Positions 1 to 4,847 of a DNA stretch of 7,078 bases are shown piece by piece; the first letter of the stretch is position 1; every line of letters begins with the position of its first letter. Both the position numbers and the translations under genes were made by a program. The stretch comes from Nitrospirota bacterium (GTDB taxonomy: Bacteria > Nitrospirota > Nitrospiria > Nitrospirales > Nitrospiraceae), in assembly GCA_020028595.1 (NCBI GenBank), contig JAIBHQ010000040.1, positions 1 through 7,078 on the forward strand, given 5' to 3'. Under the pieces are notes generated by a model. The model did no database searches, had not been told where the DNA came from, and saw only the letters and a program-made list of their open reading frames with translations.

Positions 1-159
1 GTCAAAGGCCATCCGCGGGTCGTCGTGGAGAAAGCGCGCGATGTCCAGCATGTGCGCCGCCTTCACGCGTGCAGACAGTTCCCCGCGATCCTTGTCCTCG
101 TGGACCGACAGGACCACATCGGGGAACTTGGCTTTCAGTATTTCCAAGACAGGGTGCAT
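1..159 (-). CDS. nuoC: NADH-quinone oxidoreductase subunit C, N-terminal part (truncated by window edge)
   Basis: This is the first 53 codons of a minus-strand gene that continues beyond base 1. The translation begins MHPVLEILKAKFPDVV and goes on with a charged segment and a helix containing MLDIARFLHDDP. This matches the N-terminal pattern of the 30-kDa (NuoC) subunit of complex I, which sits in the peripheral arm at the membrane and helps hold the NuoB-NuoD quinone module. Its place directly after nuoA and nuoB in the same direction supports the call. The ATG is at 159-157. The ribosome-binding site is weak (only a TGAG-like match a few bases upstream), and a structured repeat fills the gap to nuoB, so translation may depend on coupling or RNA structure. 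The window does not show whether it is separate or fused to nuoD. Confidence 0.85.
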   Translation of the reverse strand, partial: MHPVLEILKAKFPDVVLSVHEDKDRGELSARVKAAHMLDIARFLHDDPRMAFD

Positions 160-170
160 TTATGACTCAG

Positions 171-239
171 GCTATGGGCTATAGGCGATTGGCAATGGGC
201 AAGGACTCTTCCTATAGCCCATCGCCCATGGCCTATCGC
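171..239. repeat. Inverted pair of degenerate heptamer arrays (GCNATNG) between nuoB and nuoC
   Basis: Almost the whole 81-bp nuoB-nuoC gap is a 7-bp periodic structure. On the plus strand, 171-198 reads as four units of the form GCNATNG, such as GCTATGG and GCTATAG, and a decayed fifth follows at 199-205. On the minus strand, 239-212 again reads as four GCNATNG units. The two arrays face each other across about 13 bases. The best-matched arms, 174-185 and 211-222, are a perfect 12-bp inverted repeat (atgggctatagg / cctatagcccat). The nuo mRNA should therefore form a hairpin just before nuoC. There is no T-run, so it does not look like an ordinary terminator. Its role is unknown. Confidence 0.8.
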
Positions 240-240
240 C

Positions 241-720
241 TTATTTTACAAACACCTTTTCCCGCTGAATCTTTTCCTGCAGTTTCAGCAGCCCGTCGAG
301 CAGCGCCTCGGGACGGGGCGGGCAGCCGGGCACATACACGTCCACCGGTATGATCTGATCCACACCCTGCACGACGCTGTAGCTGTTGTAATGGTTGCCC
401 GATGTGGCACAGGAACCCATCGAGATGACGTAGCGCGGCTCCGGCATCTGGTCGTAGATGCGGCGGATCACCTCGGCCATCTTCCGCGTCACGGTGCCGG
501 CGACGATCATGAGGTCGGACTGCCGGGGCGAGGCCCGGAACACGCCGGCCCCGAAGCGGTCGATGTCGTAGCGCGACGACACGGCGGCGATCATCTCGAT
601 CGCGCAGCAGGCCAGCCCGAAGCTCATGGGCCACAGCGCGGATTTTCTCGACCAGTTCACCAACGCATCAATGTTCGTCGTGATGATATTTGCTTCAAAC
701 TGCCTCTCCAACATACTCAT
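241..720 (-). CDS. nuoB: NADH-quinone oxidoreductase subunit B (PSST subunit, N2 cluster)
   Basis: This complete 159-residue protein is the NuoB/PSST subunit of respiratory complex I. It carries the terminal [4Fe-4S] cluster N2, which passes electrons to quinone at the junction of the peripheral and membrane arms. The four expected ligands are present: the adjacent pair C38-C39 in LACCAIEM, C104 in [13 protein letters not shown], and C133 in [12 protein letters not shown]. The conserved stretch [20 protein letters not shown] (55-74) is intact, as is the quinone-site-proximal region. An AGGAG at 733-729 lies 8 bases before the ATG at 720 and fixes the start; a second ATG two codons on is less well placed. 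The length is typical of short bacterial NuoB. The gene lies 179 bp after nuoA and 81 bp before nuoC, so the operon has unusually loose spacing. Confidence 0.97.
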   Translation of the reverse strand: MSMLERQFEANIITTNIDALVNWSRKSALWPMSFGLACCAIEMIAAVSSRYDIDRFGAGVFRASPRQSDLMIVAGTVTRKMAEVIRRIYDQMPEPRYVISMGSCATSGNHYNSYSVVQGVDQIIPVDVYVPGCPPRPEALLDGLLKLQEKIQREKVFVK

Positions 721-814
721 GACAACGACTCCTGTTTCCTACTCCGCCCCTCGCGACCTCTACTGGCGGCGGCTGGGTTGGTCCAAATGCGCCACCTTTT
801 CACCCGCCCGCCCC

Positions 815-834
815 GGGCGCGCCAAGACGCGCCC
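815..834 (-). other. GC-rich hairpin in the nuoA-nuoB gap
   Basis: The 179-bp gap between nuoA and nuoB (721-899) has no convincing gene. It contains a perfect 7-bp inverted repeat, gggcgcg / cgcgccc, around a 6-base loop. On the minus (transcribed) strand it is followed by a G-rich stretch and not by a T-run, so it is not a standard intrinsic terminator. It could be an mRNA processing or stability element between the two cistrons, or simply a GC-rich accident. The rest of the gap holds only the nuoB ribosome-binding site at 733-729. Confidence 0.35.
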
Positions 835-899
835 TTTCCCGTGGCGAGCACATTCCGATCGTGCGCCCTCCAGGAGCAAGGACGAGCCTGGCCGCTACC

Positions 900-1271
900 C
901 TAATCCCACTCCAACGCGCCTTTGCGCCAGGCGTACCAGAACCCCACCAGCAGAATGCCGATGAACACGATCATCTCCACCAGGCCGGCCAGCCCCAGCT
1001 TGTGGAAGTCCACGGCCCAGGGATACAAAAACACGAACTCGATGTCGAAGATCACGAACAGCATCGCGATGATGTAGTAGCGCATCGGGAACTGCACGCG
1101 CGCGTCCTGGAACAAGGGGCTGCCGCTCTCGTAGGTCCTCAGCTTGGCCGGGTAGGGGTGGCTGGGGCGAACCACCCAGCCGGCCAGCAGCGACACCACG
1201 CCGAAGGCCAGCGCGACCACGATGAAGATCAGGATCGGGATGTAATTCAGCGGAACCGATTCGTTACCCAT
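900..1271 (-). CDS. nuoA: NADH-quinone oxidoreductase subunit A
   Basis: This complete 123-residue protein is NuoA (ND3), a small membrane subunit of complex I at the foot of the peripheral arm, where its TM1-2 loop lines the quinone cavity. Three membrane helices are evident, at about residues 8-32, 63-85 and 94-115. The signature motifs are in place: YESG at 47-50 in the loop (many homologues have YECG, including mitochondrial ND3), FDIEFVFLYPWA at 75-86 with its conserved acidic pair, and the C-terminal YAWRKGALEWD. It begins with ATG at 1271 and ends with TAG at 902-900. No strong Shine-Dalgarno is seen; a GGGTG lies just upstream, next to the heptamer array at 1281. It is the first nuo gene, followed by nuoB and preceded on the same strand by the MidA-type methyltransferase. 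Confidence 0.97.
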   Translation of the reverse strand: MGNESVPLNYIPILIFIVVALAFGVVSLLAGWVVRPSHPYPAKLRTYESGSPLFQDARVQFPMRYYIIAMLFVIFDIEFVFLYPWAVDFHKLGLAGLVEMIVFIGILLVGFWYAWRKGALEWD

Positions 1272-1280
1272 AGCACACCC

Positions 1281-1368
1281 GTGAAAGGTGAAAAGTGAAA
1301 TGTGAAAGGTAAAAACACAGGCCTTGTCCGAGGTTCAAACTTTTCACTTCTTACCTTTCACTTTTCAC
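1281..1368. repeat. Inverted pair of degenerate heptamer arrays (GTGAAAN) between midA and nuoA
   Basis: Plus-strand 1281-1308 is four consecutive GTGAAAN heptamers, with a fifth degenerate unit to 1315. Minus-strand 1368-1341 is again four units (GTGAAAA, GTGAAAG, GTAAGAA, GTGAAAA). The arms 1279-1309 and 1340-1370 pair as an imperfect 31-bp inverted repeat with about 25 matches, and the centre (about 1316-1333) is unrelated sequence. The right-hand array runs into the 3' end of the methyltransferase gene and supplies its stop codon. The layout copies the array pair between nuoB and nuoC (171-239), with a different heptamer. The resulting RNA hairpin would lie immediately upstream of nuoA. 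There is no T-run, so a classical terminator is unlikely. Confidence 0.85.
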
Positions 1369-2610
1369 GGCCGAACCCGCTGAGCCAGTTGCCAGTACTG
1401 ACCCGAAAAACGGTTTAAACTTCAATCCGTCAAGAGCGGGTTCGGCGATCCCCTTGTGCTGGATCAGAATCTTGAACGTGCGGCCCATGCCGTCCGGCCG
1501 CAGCAACTGCACGATCTCCTGAAATTCCTTCGTGCCGGGCTCCAGTTTTTCCAGTTCCCGCTCAACGCCCAGGCTCATGAGGAAGCTCATTTGATTCGTG
1601 AAGCCCGTGACGCGCAGACCGGCTTCGTCTCCGGCGGTGGCCAGGGCCGTGAAATCCACGTGCGCCGTCATGTCCTGCAGCCCGACGCGCGTGTAGGGGT
1701 CCTCGGACGTCAGTTGTTTCCAGTAGCAGAGCAGGGTTCCGCGTGCGCGATCCGGGCCGTAGAGGTCCTGCGCCGTGTGGCCGTAGTCGATCGTGAGGAC
1801 GATGCCGCGTTCCATGACCCGCGCGACCTCTTTCATCCAGGCCATCGCGTCCAGGTTGATCTCCGTCGTGTAGCCCTCCGGCAGCGTGATGTCCATCGCG
1901 GCCAGGCGCGCCAGATATTGCGCCAGCGCCGGTGTTGACAGCGGTCCGGTCTGTTCGACGAAACGGCCGTCTGCATCGGCCACGTACAGTTCCTTCGGCT
2001 CGCCCTGCACAATCCTGACGCGATGGACCGGGAACGCGTCCACCAGTTCGTTCGACAGCAGCACGCCGGTCAGGCTGCCATCAACCAGTTCACTGAGGCC
2101 GTTCAGCCAGGACACCTTGCCGGCAGCCACCCACGGAGCAAGCGCACGCCGCTGCTCCGCAATCATCATCGGGCTGCGCTCGATCAACCGGTACTGCAGG
2201 CGGGCAAAGAGGGTCGGGGAGTCTTTCTCACAGGCGGCGAGAAAATCGCGCGCCAACAGGCCCTTGCCGGGCCCCATCTCGATCACGGTGAAGGTATCAG
2301 GCGAGCCGAGCCCTTCATCAACCTGGCGGATTTGCCGTGCCAGCGTCTGTGCGAGGATCGGATGGACGTCGAAGCTGGTGTAATAGTCGCCGTCCCAGCC
2401 TATACGGTCTTCGCAGACTCGACCTGGGCCGATGCGCTCCTCCGATTTCGTGGCGCGCGTGTAGTAGCCGAACTTCGGGTGGTAGAGGGCCCGCTCCATG
2501 AAGCGCGCGAAGGTCATCGGGCCGGACGCACGGATTTCCGAAATGATTTCGGCGACAAGATCAGGATGGCCGATGGGGATGACGCCGGCCTTGTAAACAG
2601 TGGTTGTCAT
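1351..2610 (-). CDS. MidA/NDUFAF7-family class I SAM-dependent methyltransferase
   Basis: This 419-residue protein belongs to the MidA/NDUFAF7 (COG1565) family. The human member dimethylates an arginine of complex I subunit NDUFS2 and is needed for complex I assembly. Family landmarks appear in order: GPMTFARFMERALYHPKFGYY (30-50), GDYYTSFDVHPIL (74-86), the SAM-binding loop EMGPGKG (111-117), SNELVDAFPVHRV (186-198), DYGH (275-278), GTLLCYWKQ (291-299) and DMTAHVDF (313-320), followed by a C-terminal FKILIQ strand. The ATG at 2610 has AAAGGA only 3 bases upstream; a later start would remove the conserved first helix, so this one is preferred. The gene lies 79 bp upstream of nuoA on the same strand, which suggests a shared transcript and NuoD as the likely target (inference). 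The last five residues (VKSER) and stop are encoded by a heptamer array, so the natural C-terminus may have been reshaped. Confidence 0.92.
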   Translation of the reverse strand: MTTTVYKAGVIPIGHPDLVAEIISEIRASGPMTFARFMERALYHPKFGYYTRATKSEERIGPGRVCEDRIGWDGDYYTSFDVHPILAQTLARQIRQVDEGLGSPDTFTVIEMGPGKGLLARDFLAACEKDSPTLFARLQYRLIERSPMMIAEQRRALAPWVAAGKVSWLNGLSELVDGSLTGVLLSNELVDAFPVHRVRIVQGEPKELYVADADGRFVEQTGPLSTPALAQYLARLAAMDITLPEGYTTEINLDAMAWMKEVARVMERGIVLTIDYGHTAQDLYGPDRARGTLLCYWKQLTSEDPYTRVGLQDMTAHVDFTALATAGDEAGLRVTGFTNQMSFLMSLGVERELEKLEPGTKEFQEIVQLLRPDGMGRTFKILIQHKGIAEPALDGLKFKPFFGSVLATGSAGSAVKSER

Positions 2611-2640
2611 AGGTCCTTTCGGCCTACGAAAAGAGGGCTT

Positions 2641-2669
2641 AACTTATCTGCTGCATTGCGGCAAGTCAA
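2641..2669 (-). promoter_or_regulatory. Candidate sigma-70 promoter for midA-nuo
   Basis: Reading the minus strand, TTGACT (2669-2664, five of six consensus bases) is followed 17 bases later by TAAGTT (2646-2641); the overlapping GATAAG (2648-2643) is a better -10 match at 15-base spacing. The predicted transcript start near 2634 leaves a leader of about 24 bases before the methyltransferase ATG. The -35 box overlaps the end of the palindrome at 2666-2684. This is based on sequence matching only. Confidence 0.4.
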
Positions 2670-2684
2670 GGTCAAAGACCTTGA
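2666..2684. promoter_or_regulatory. Candidate operator: perfect 8-bp palindrome in divergent region
   Basis: TCAAGGTCAAAGACCTTGA is a perfect inverted repeat of 8-bp arms around a 3-base centre, a typical size for a dimeric winged-helix regulator site. It sits between the divergent methyltransferase and MarR-type genes. It overlaps the predicted -35 box of the minus-strand promoter and lies just upstream of the predicted -35 box of the plus-strand gene. Binding by the adjacent regulator is an inference. Confidence 0.5.
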
Positions 2685-2695
2685 AAGATGAGGGG

Positions 2696-2724
2696 TTTAC
2701 GGTAGGAGCTGAATAGGGTACAGT
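2696..2724 (+). promoter_or_regulatory. Candidate promoter for the MarR-type regulator
   Basis: TTTACG (2696-2701) and TACAGT (2719-2724) each match the sigma-70 boxes at four of six positions and are separated by 17 bases. The predicted start near 2731 gives a leader of about 38 bases that contains the strong AAGGAG at 2757-2762. The match is moderate, and the neighbouring palindrome makes control by a regulator plausible. Confidence 0.35.
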
Positions 2725-2768
2725 AGGGACCGCATCTTGTTCGCAGCCCTAAAAACAAGGAGTCGATC

Positions 2769-3437
2769 GTGGAGAAAAATCTGCTTGAAAAGACGACCGA
2801 CCCGTTGCCGCACCGTCTGGCATCGGCCTTGAGCAAAGTCAGCGTCTCACTGAAACGCCGTCTCTGGCGTGATGCAGCGCACCGCCGCATCAGTCCCCTG
2901 CAGGCTCAAATCCTGGCTTTTTTGCGGCAACGGTCCACGCACGGCGCCACGGTGTCGGACATTACCAACATGCTTGGGGTCACCATGCCCACGGCATCCG
3001 ACGTGATTGCCGTATTGGTCAAGCGGGGGTTGCTCCGGAAGTTTCGCACCGAGGCGGATGGGCGGGTCTTCACGGTCCTGCTGACCACCAGGGGCCGGCG
3101 CCGGGCCGAGCAGGTCCAGGGCTGGCCGGACTTTCTGCTCTGGGCCGCTGAACTGCTGCCGGTTGAAGAACAGGAAAGCCTGCTCCGTACGCTCGTCAAG
3201 CTGATCAAGTCCATCCAGGATCGGGGCGAGATTCCCGTCGCCAGAATGTGCGTCACCTGCACGCACTTCCGGCCCTATGTCAATCAGGACTCCGAACGGC
3301 CCTATCATTGCGCGCTGGTGAACGCGGATTTCGGCGACCGGCTGATCCGTATCGATTGCAACGAGCACGAGGCGGCTTCGCCTGAGCAGCAGGAACGTCA
3401 GTGGCAGGCGTTCATCAATCGCACGCCGATTGCGTGA
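2769..3437 (+). CDS. MarR-type winged-helix regulator with C-terminal four-cysteine extension
   Basis: This 222-residue protein has a winged helix-turn-helix of MarR type: ISPLQAQILAFL (41-52), then TVSDITNMLGVTMPTASDVIAVLVKRGLL (61-89) as the DNA-reading helices, and a wing FRTEADGRVFTVLLTTRGRRRAEQV (92-116). A dimerisation helix region follows (about 120-152). The C-terminal extension carries CVTC (C161, C164), HC (C181) and IDCNEH (C197, H200), a spacing that suggests a bound metal or Fe-S cluster. I recall similar extensions in other MarR-like proteins, but their ligand is not known to me. The start is GTG at 2769, fixed by a perfect AAGGAG six bases upstream. The gene is divergent from the midA-nuo locus with a palindrome between them, so control of its own gene and of the complex I genes is a reasonable guess, unproven. 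Confidence 0.8.
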   Translation: MEKNLLEKTTDPLPHRLASALSKVSVSLKRRLWRDAAHRRISPLQAQILAFLRQRSTHGATVSDITNMLGVTMPTASDVIAVLVKRGLLRKFRTEADGRVFTVLLTTRGRRRAEQVQGWPDFLLWAAELLPVEEQESLLRTLVKLIKSIQDRGEIPVARMCVTCTHFRPYVNQDSERPYHCALVNADFGDRLIRIDCNEHEAASPEQQERQWQAFINRTPIA

Positions 3438-3548
3438 TCGGCGCACCGTTGAACAACCACTCAGGGTTCATCCCTCCATCGTTTCCCGCACAGGGCTGAG
3501 CAGGCATCGCGGGGTCCACCGGTACCATACTCACACGAAAGGAACGTC

Positions 3549-4226
3549 ATGCGTATTGTTGCAATTGGCCTCCCGGTATTCCTGTGCCTCGCTCTCTCGG
3601 TGACCTCCGCCTGTTCGCCGGAGCCGACCACTGAGGATCAGAAAACCCTCTATGCCCTGGGCGTCGCGATCAGCCAGTCGCTCACGGTATTCAGCTTGAG
3701 CGAGTCCGAGCTGGAATTCGTGAAAGCCGGCATGACGGACGGTGTGCTCAACCGGAAGCCCAAGGTGGAGGTCCAGGCCTTCATGCCGAAGGTGCAGCAA
3801 CTCCAGCAGGCACGGGTGGCGGTGCTGGCGGAAAAAGAGAAAAAGGCTGGAGAGGCGTTTCTGGTCAAGGCGGAAACCGAAAAGGGCGCCACCAAAACCG
3901 CATCCGGCATCGTGATCCAGACGCTGAACGAGGGCAGGGGCGCCTCGCCGAAGGGGACGGATACGGTCAAGGTGCACTATCACGGGACGCTGACCGATGG
4001 CACGGTCTTCGACAGCTCCGTGCAGCGGGGAGAGCCGGCGACGTTCGGGCTGAATCGGGTGATTCCGTGCTGGACCGATGGCGTGCAGCAGATCAAAGTC
4101 GGAGGCAAGAGCCGGCTGATCTGCCCGGCCTCTCTGGCATACGGCGATCGGGGCGCGCCGCCCAAGATCAAACCGGGCGCGACGCTGGTGTTCGAGGTCG
4201 AGTTGCTGGAGATAGTAAAGAAATAG
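3549..4226 (+). CDS. Periplasmic FKBP-type peptidyl-prolyl cis-trans isomerase, probable lipoprotein
   Basis: This 225-residue protein has an N-terminal export signal (residues 1-21) ending in SVTSAC, with C22 as the probable lipidated residue. The -3 residue is Thr and not the usual Leu, so lipidation is likely but not certain. A helical dimerisation domain of the Mip/FkpA type follows (about 28-112, [13 protein letters not shown]), then a C-terminal FKBP domain (about 130-224). Active-site positions corresponding to FKBP12 Tyr26, Phe36-Asp37, Val55-Ile56, Trp59, Tyr82 and Phe99 are present as Y144, F154-D155, V171-I172, W175, Y198 and F215. It should catalyse prolyl isomerisation and act as a folding chaperone in the periplasm. 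C174 and C192 could form a disulfide. AAAGGA at 3538-3543 supports the start. No convincing promoter is seen in the 111-bp gap after the regulator gene, so read-through is possible. Confidence 0.93.
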   Translation: MRIVAIGLPVFLCLALSVTSACSPEPTTEDQKTLYALGVAISQSLTVFSLSESELEFVKAGMTDGVLNRKPKVEVQAFMPKVQQLQQARVAVLAEKEKKAGEAFLVKAETEKGATKTASGIVIQTLNEGRGASPKGTDTVKVHYHGTLTDGTVFDSSVQRGEPATFGLNRVIPCWTDGVQQIKVGGKSRLICPASLAYGDRGAPPKIKPGATLVFEVELLEIVKK

Positions 4227-4236
4227 CAGGCGTGTC

Positions 4237-4272
4237 GATCAGGGGAGGTGCCAACCGACACCTCCCCTGATC
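4237..4272. terminator. Perfect 14-bp hairpin between convergent genes
   Basis: The arms gatcaggggaggtg (4237-4250) and cacctcccctgatc (4259-4272) are exactly complementary around an 8-base loop. The hairpin begins 10 bases after the FKBP stop and lies 48 bases beyond the end of the convergent GDYXXLXY gene, the place for a terminator shared by both strands. Neither side has a T-run, so termination may be inefficient, Rho-assisted, or the hairpin may mainly protect mRNA 3' ends. Confidence 0.6.
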
Positions 4273-4320
4273 CAGGCACCACTTCAAATCCCGCCACCGT
4301 CCTTGTGGGCGTGGCCGGTG

Positions 4321-4845
4321 TCAGTTCGAGAACGAAACTTCCTTCCCGTCCAGCAGCAGTGAGCGGATCACGGCGGTACCGGACGTATCCACCGCGGCCT
4401 TGACGTCCACCGTCCGCCCGAGTTGTCGCTCAATGACGCGGCCTTTGCCTTCCGGGACAAAGTAACTTTCGATCCCGTACTCGACGGTCATGCGGCTGCT
4501 GTGCGTGTCCTTGACCGTGCCCTTCAAGAACAGCCCGCCGGCAGGTGGCACGGCGGAGACCGAAGAGGCGGCCGCGTACTTCCCCCCGACAGCCAGGGTG
4601 ACGTAGACGGCATCTCTCGGTTTGAACGTTTGGTTACCGCCCGGAATCGTCTTGAGATCCAACGTGCCAATCTCGTAACGCAGGATCACATAGTCGCCGC
4701 GGAACAGGTCGCGCGGGTCGACGGGGACCGTCTTCAGCAACACCTCCTGCCCCGTGCGCAGCGTGAATTCCTTGCTCGCGATGAAGCCGCCGATGATCAG
4801 CAGCCAGAAGGCGCCCAGCAGCAGGAAGATTTTTTTGGAGGGCAT
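4321..4845 (-). CDS. GDYXXLXY-motif membrane-anchored protein
   Basis: This 174-residue protein has one N-terminal membrane helix (about 5-23, preceded by lysines) and an extracytoplasmic domain. The family-defining stretch is PVDPRDLFRGDYVILRYEI (41-59), which contains GDYVILRY at 50-57. A second conserved block, VEYGIESYFVPEGKGRVIE (121-139), is also present. This fits the GDYXXLXY domain family, whose biochemical role is not established. Such genes commonly accompany DUF2157 membrane protein genes, as here: the upstream stop codon lies two bases before this ATG (TAG-CC-ATG) and there is no recognisable Shine-Dalgarno, so translation is probably coupled to the upstream gene. It ends with TGA at 4323-4321, before the hairpin shared with the FKBP gene. 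Confidence 0.88.
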   Translation of the reverse strand: MPSKKIFLLLGAFWLLIIGGFIASKEFTLRTGQEVLLKTVPVDPRDLFRGDYVILRYEIGTLDLKTIPGGNQTFKPRDAVYVTLAVGGKYAAASSVSAVPPAGGLFLKGTVKDTHSSRMTVEYGIESYFVPEGKGRVIERQLGRTVDVKAAVDTSGTAVIRSLLLDGKEVSFSN

Positions 4846-4847
4846 GG

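Noticed and set aside
171..239. Repeats considered as a CRISPR array or transposon ends
   Set aside because: Units are 7 bp, directly abutting and degenerate, with no unique spacers of CRISPR length; no transposase or target duplication is present.
801..840. Possible G-quadruplex on the minus strand in the nuoA-nuoB gap
   Set aside because: The G-runs are split by the C-rich hairpin arm, so the duplex stem is the more likely fold; evidence is too thin to list it.
1456..2691. Long plus-strand open frames opposite the methyltransferase gene
   Set aside because: They are antisense frames of a strongly recognised protein, have no family motifs and show compositions typical of GC-rich shadow frames.
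2672..2890. 72-codon minus-strand frame through the divergent region into the regulator gene
   Set aside because: It is antisense to the start of the MarR-type gene, covers its promoter and strong AAGGAG, and has no similarity I recognise.
3438..3548. Promoter for the FKBP gene, for example TTGAAC at 3449-3454
   Set aside because: No acceptable -10 box lies at normal spacing; a TACCAT near 3523 lacks a matching -35 box.
4292..4323. Second hairpin (gccac / gtggc) after the GDYXXLXY gene as its own terminator
   Set aside because: The stem is only about five pairs with mismatches beyond and no T-run; the 14-bp hairpin at 4237-4272 is far stronger.
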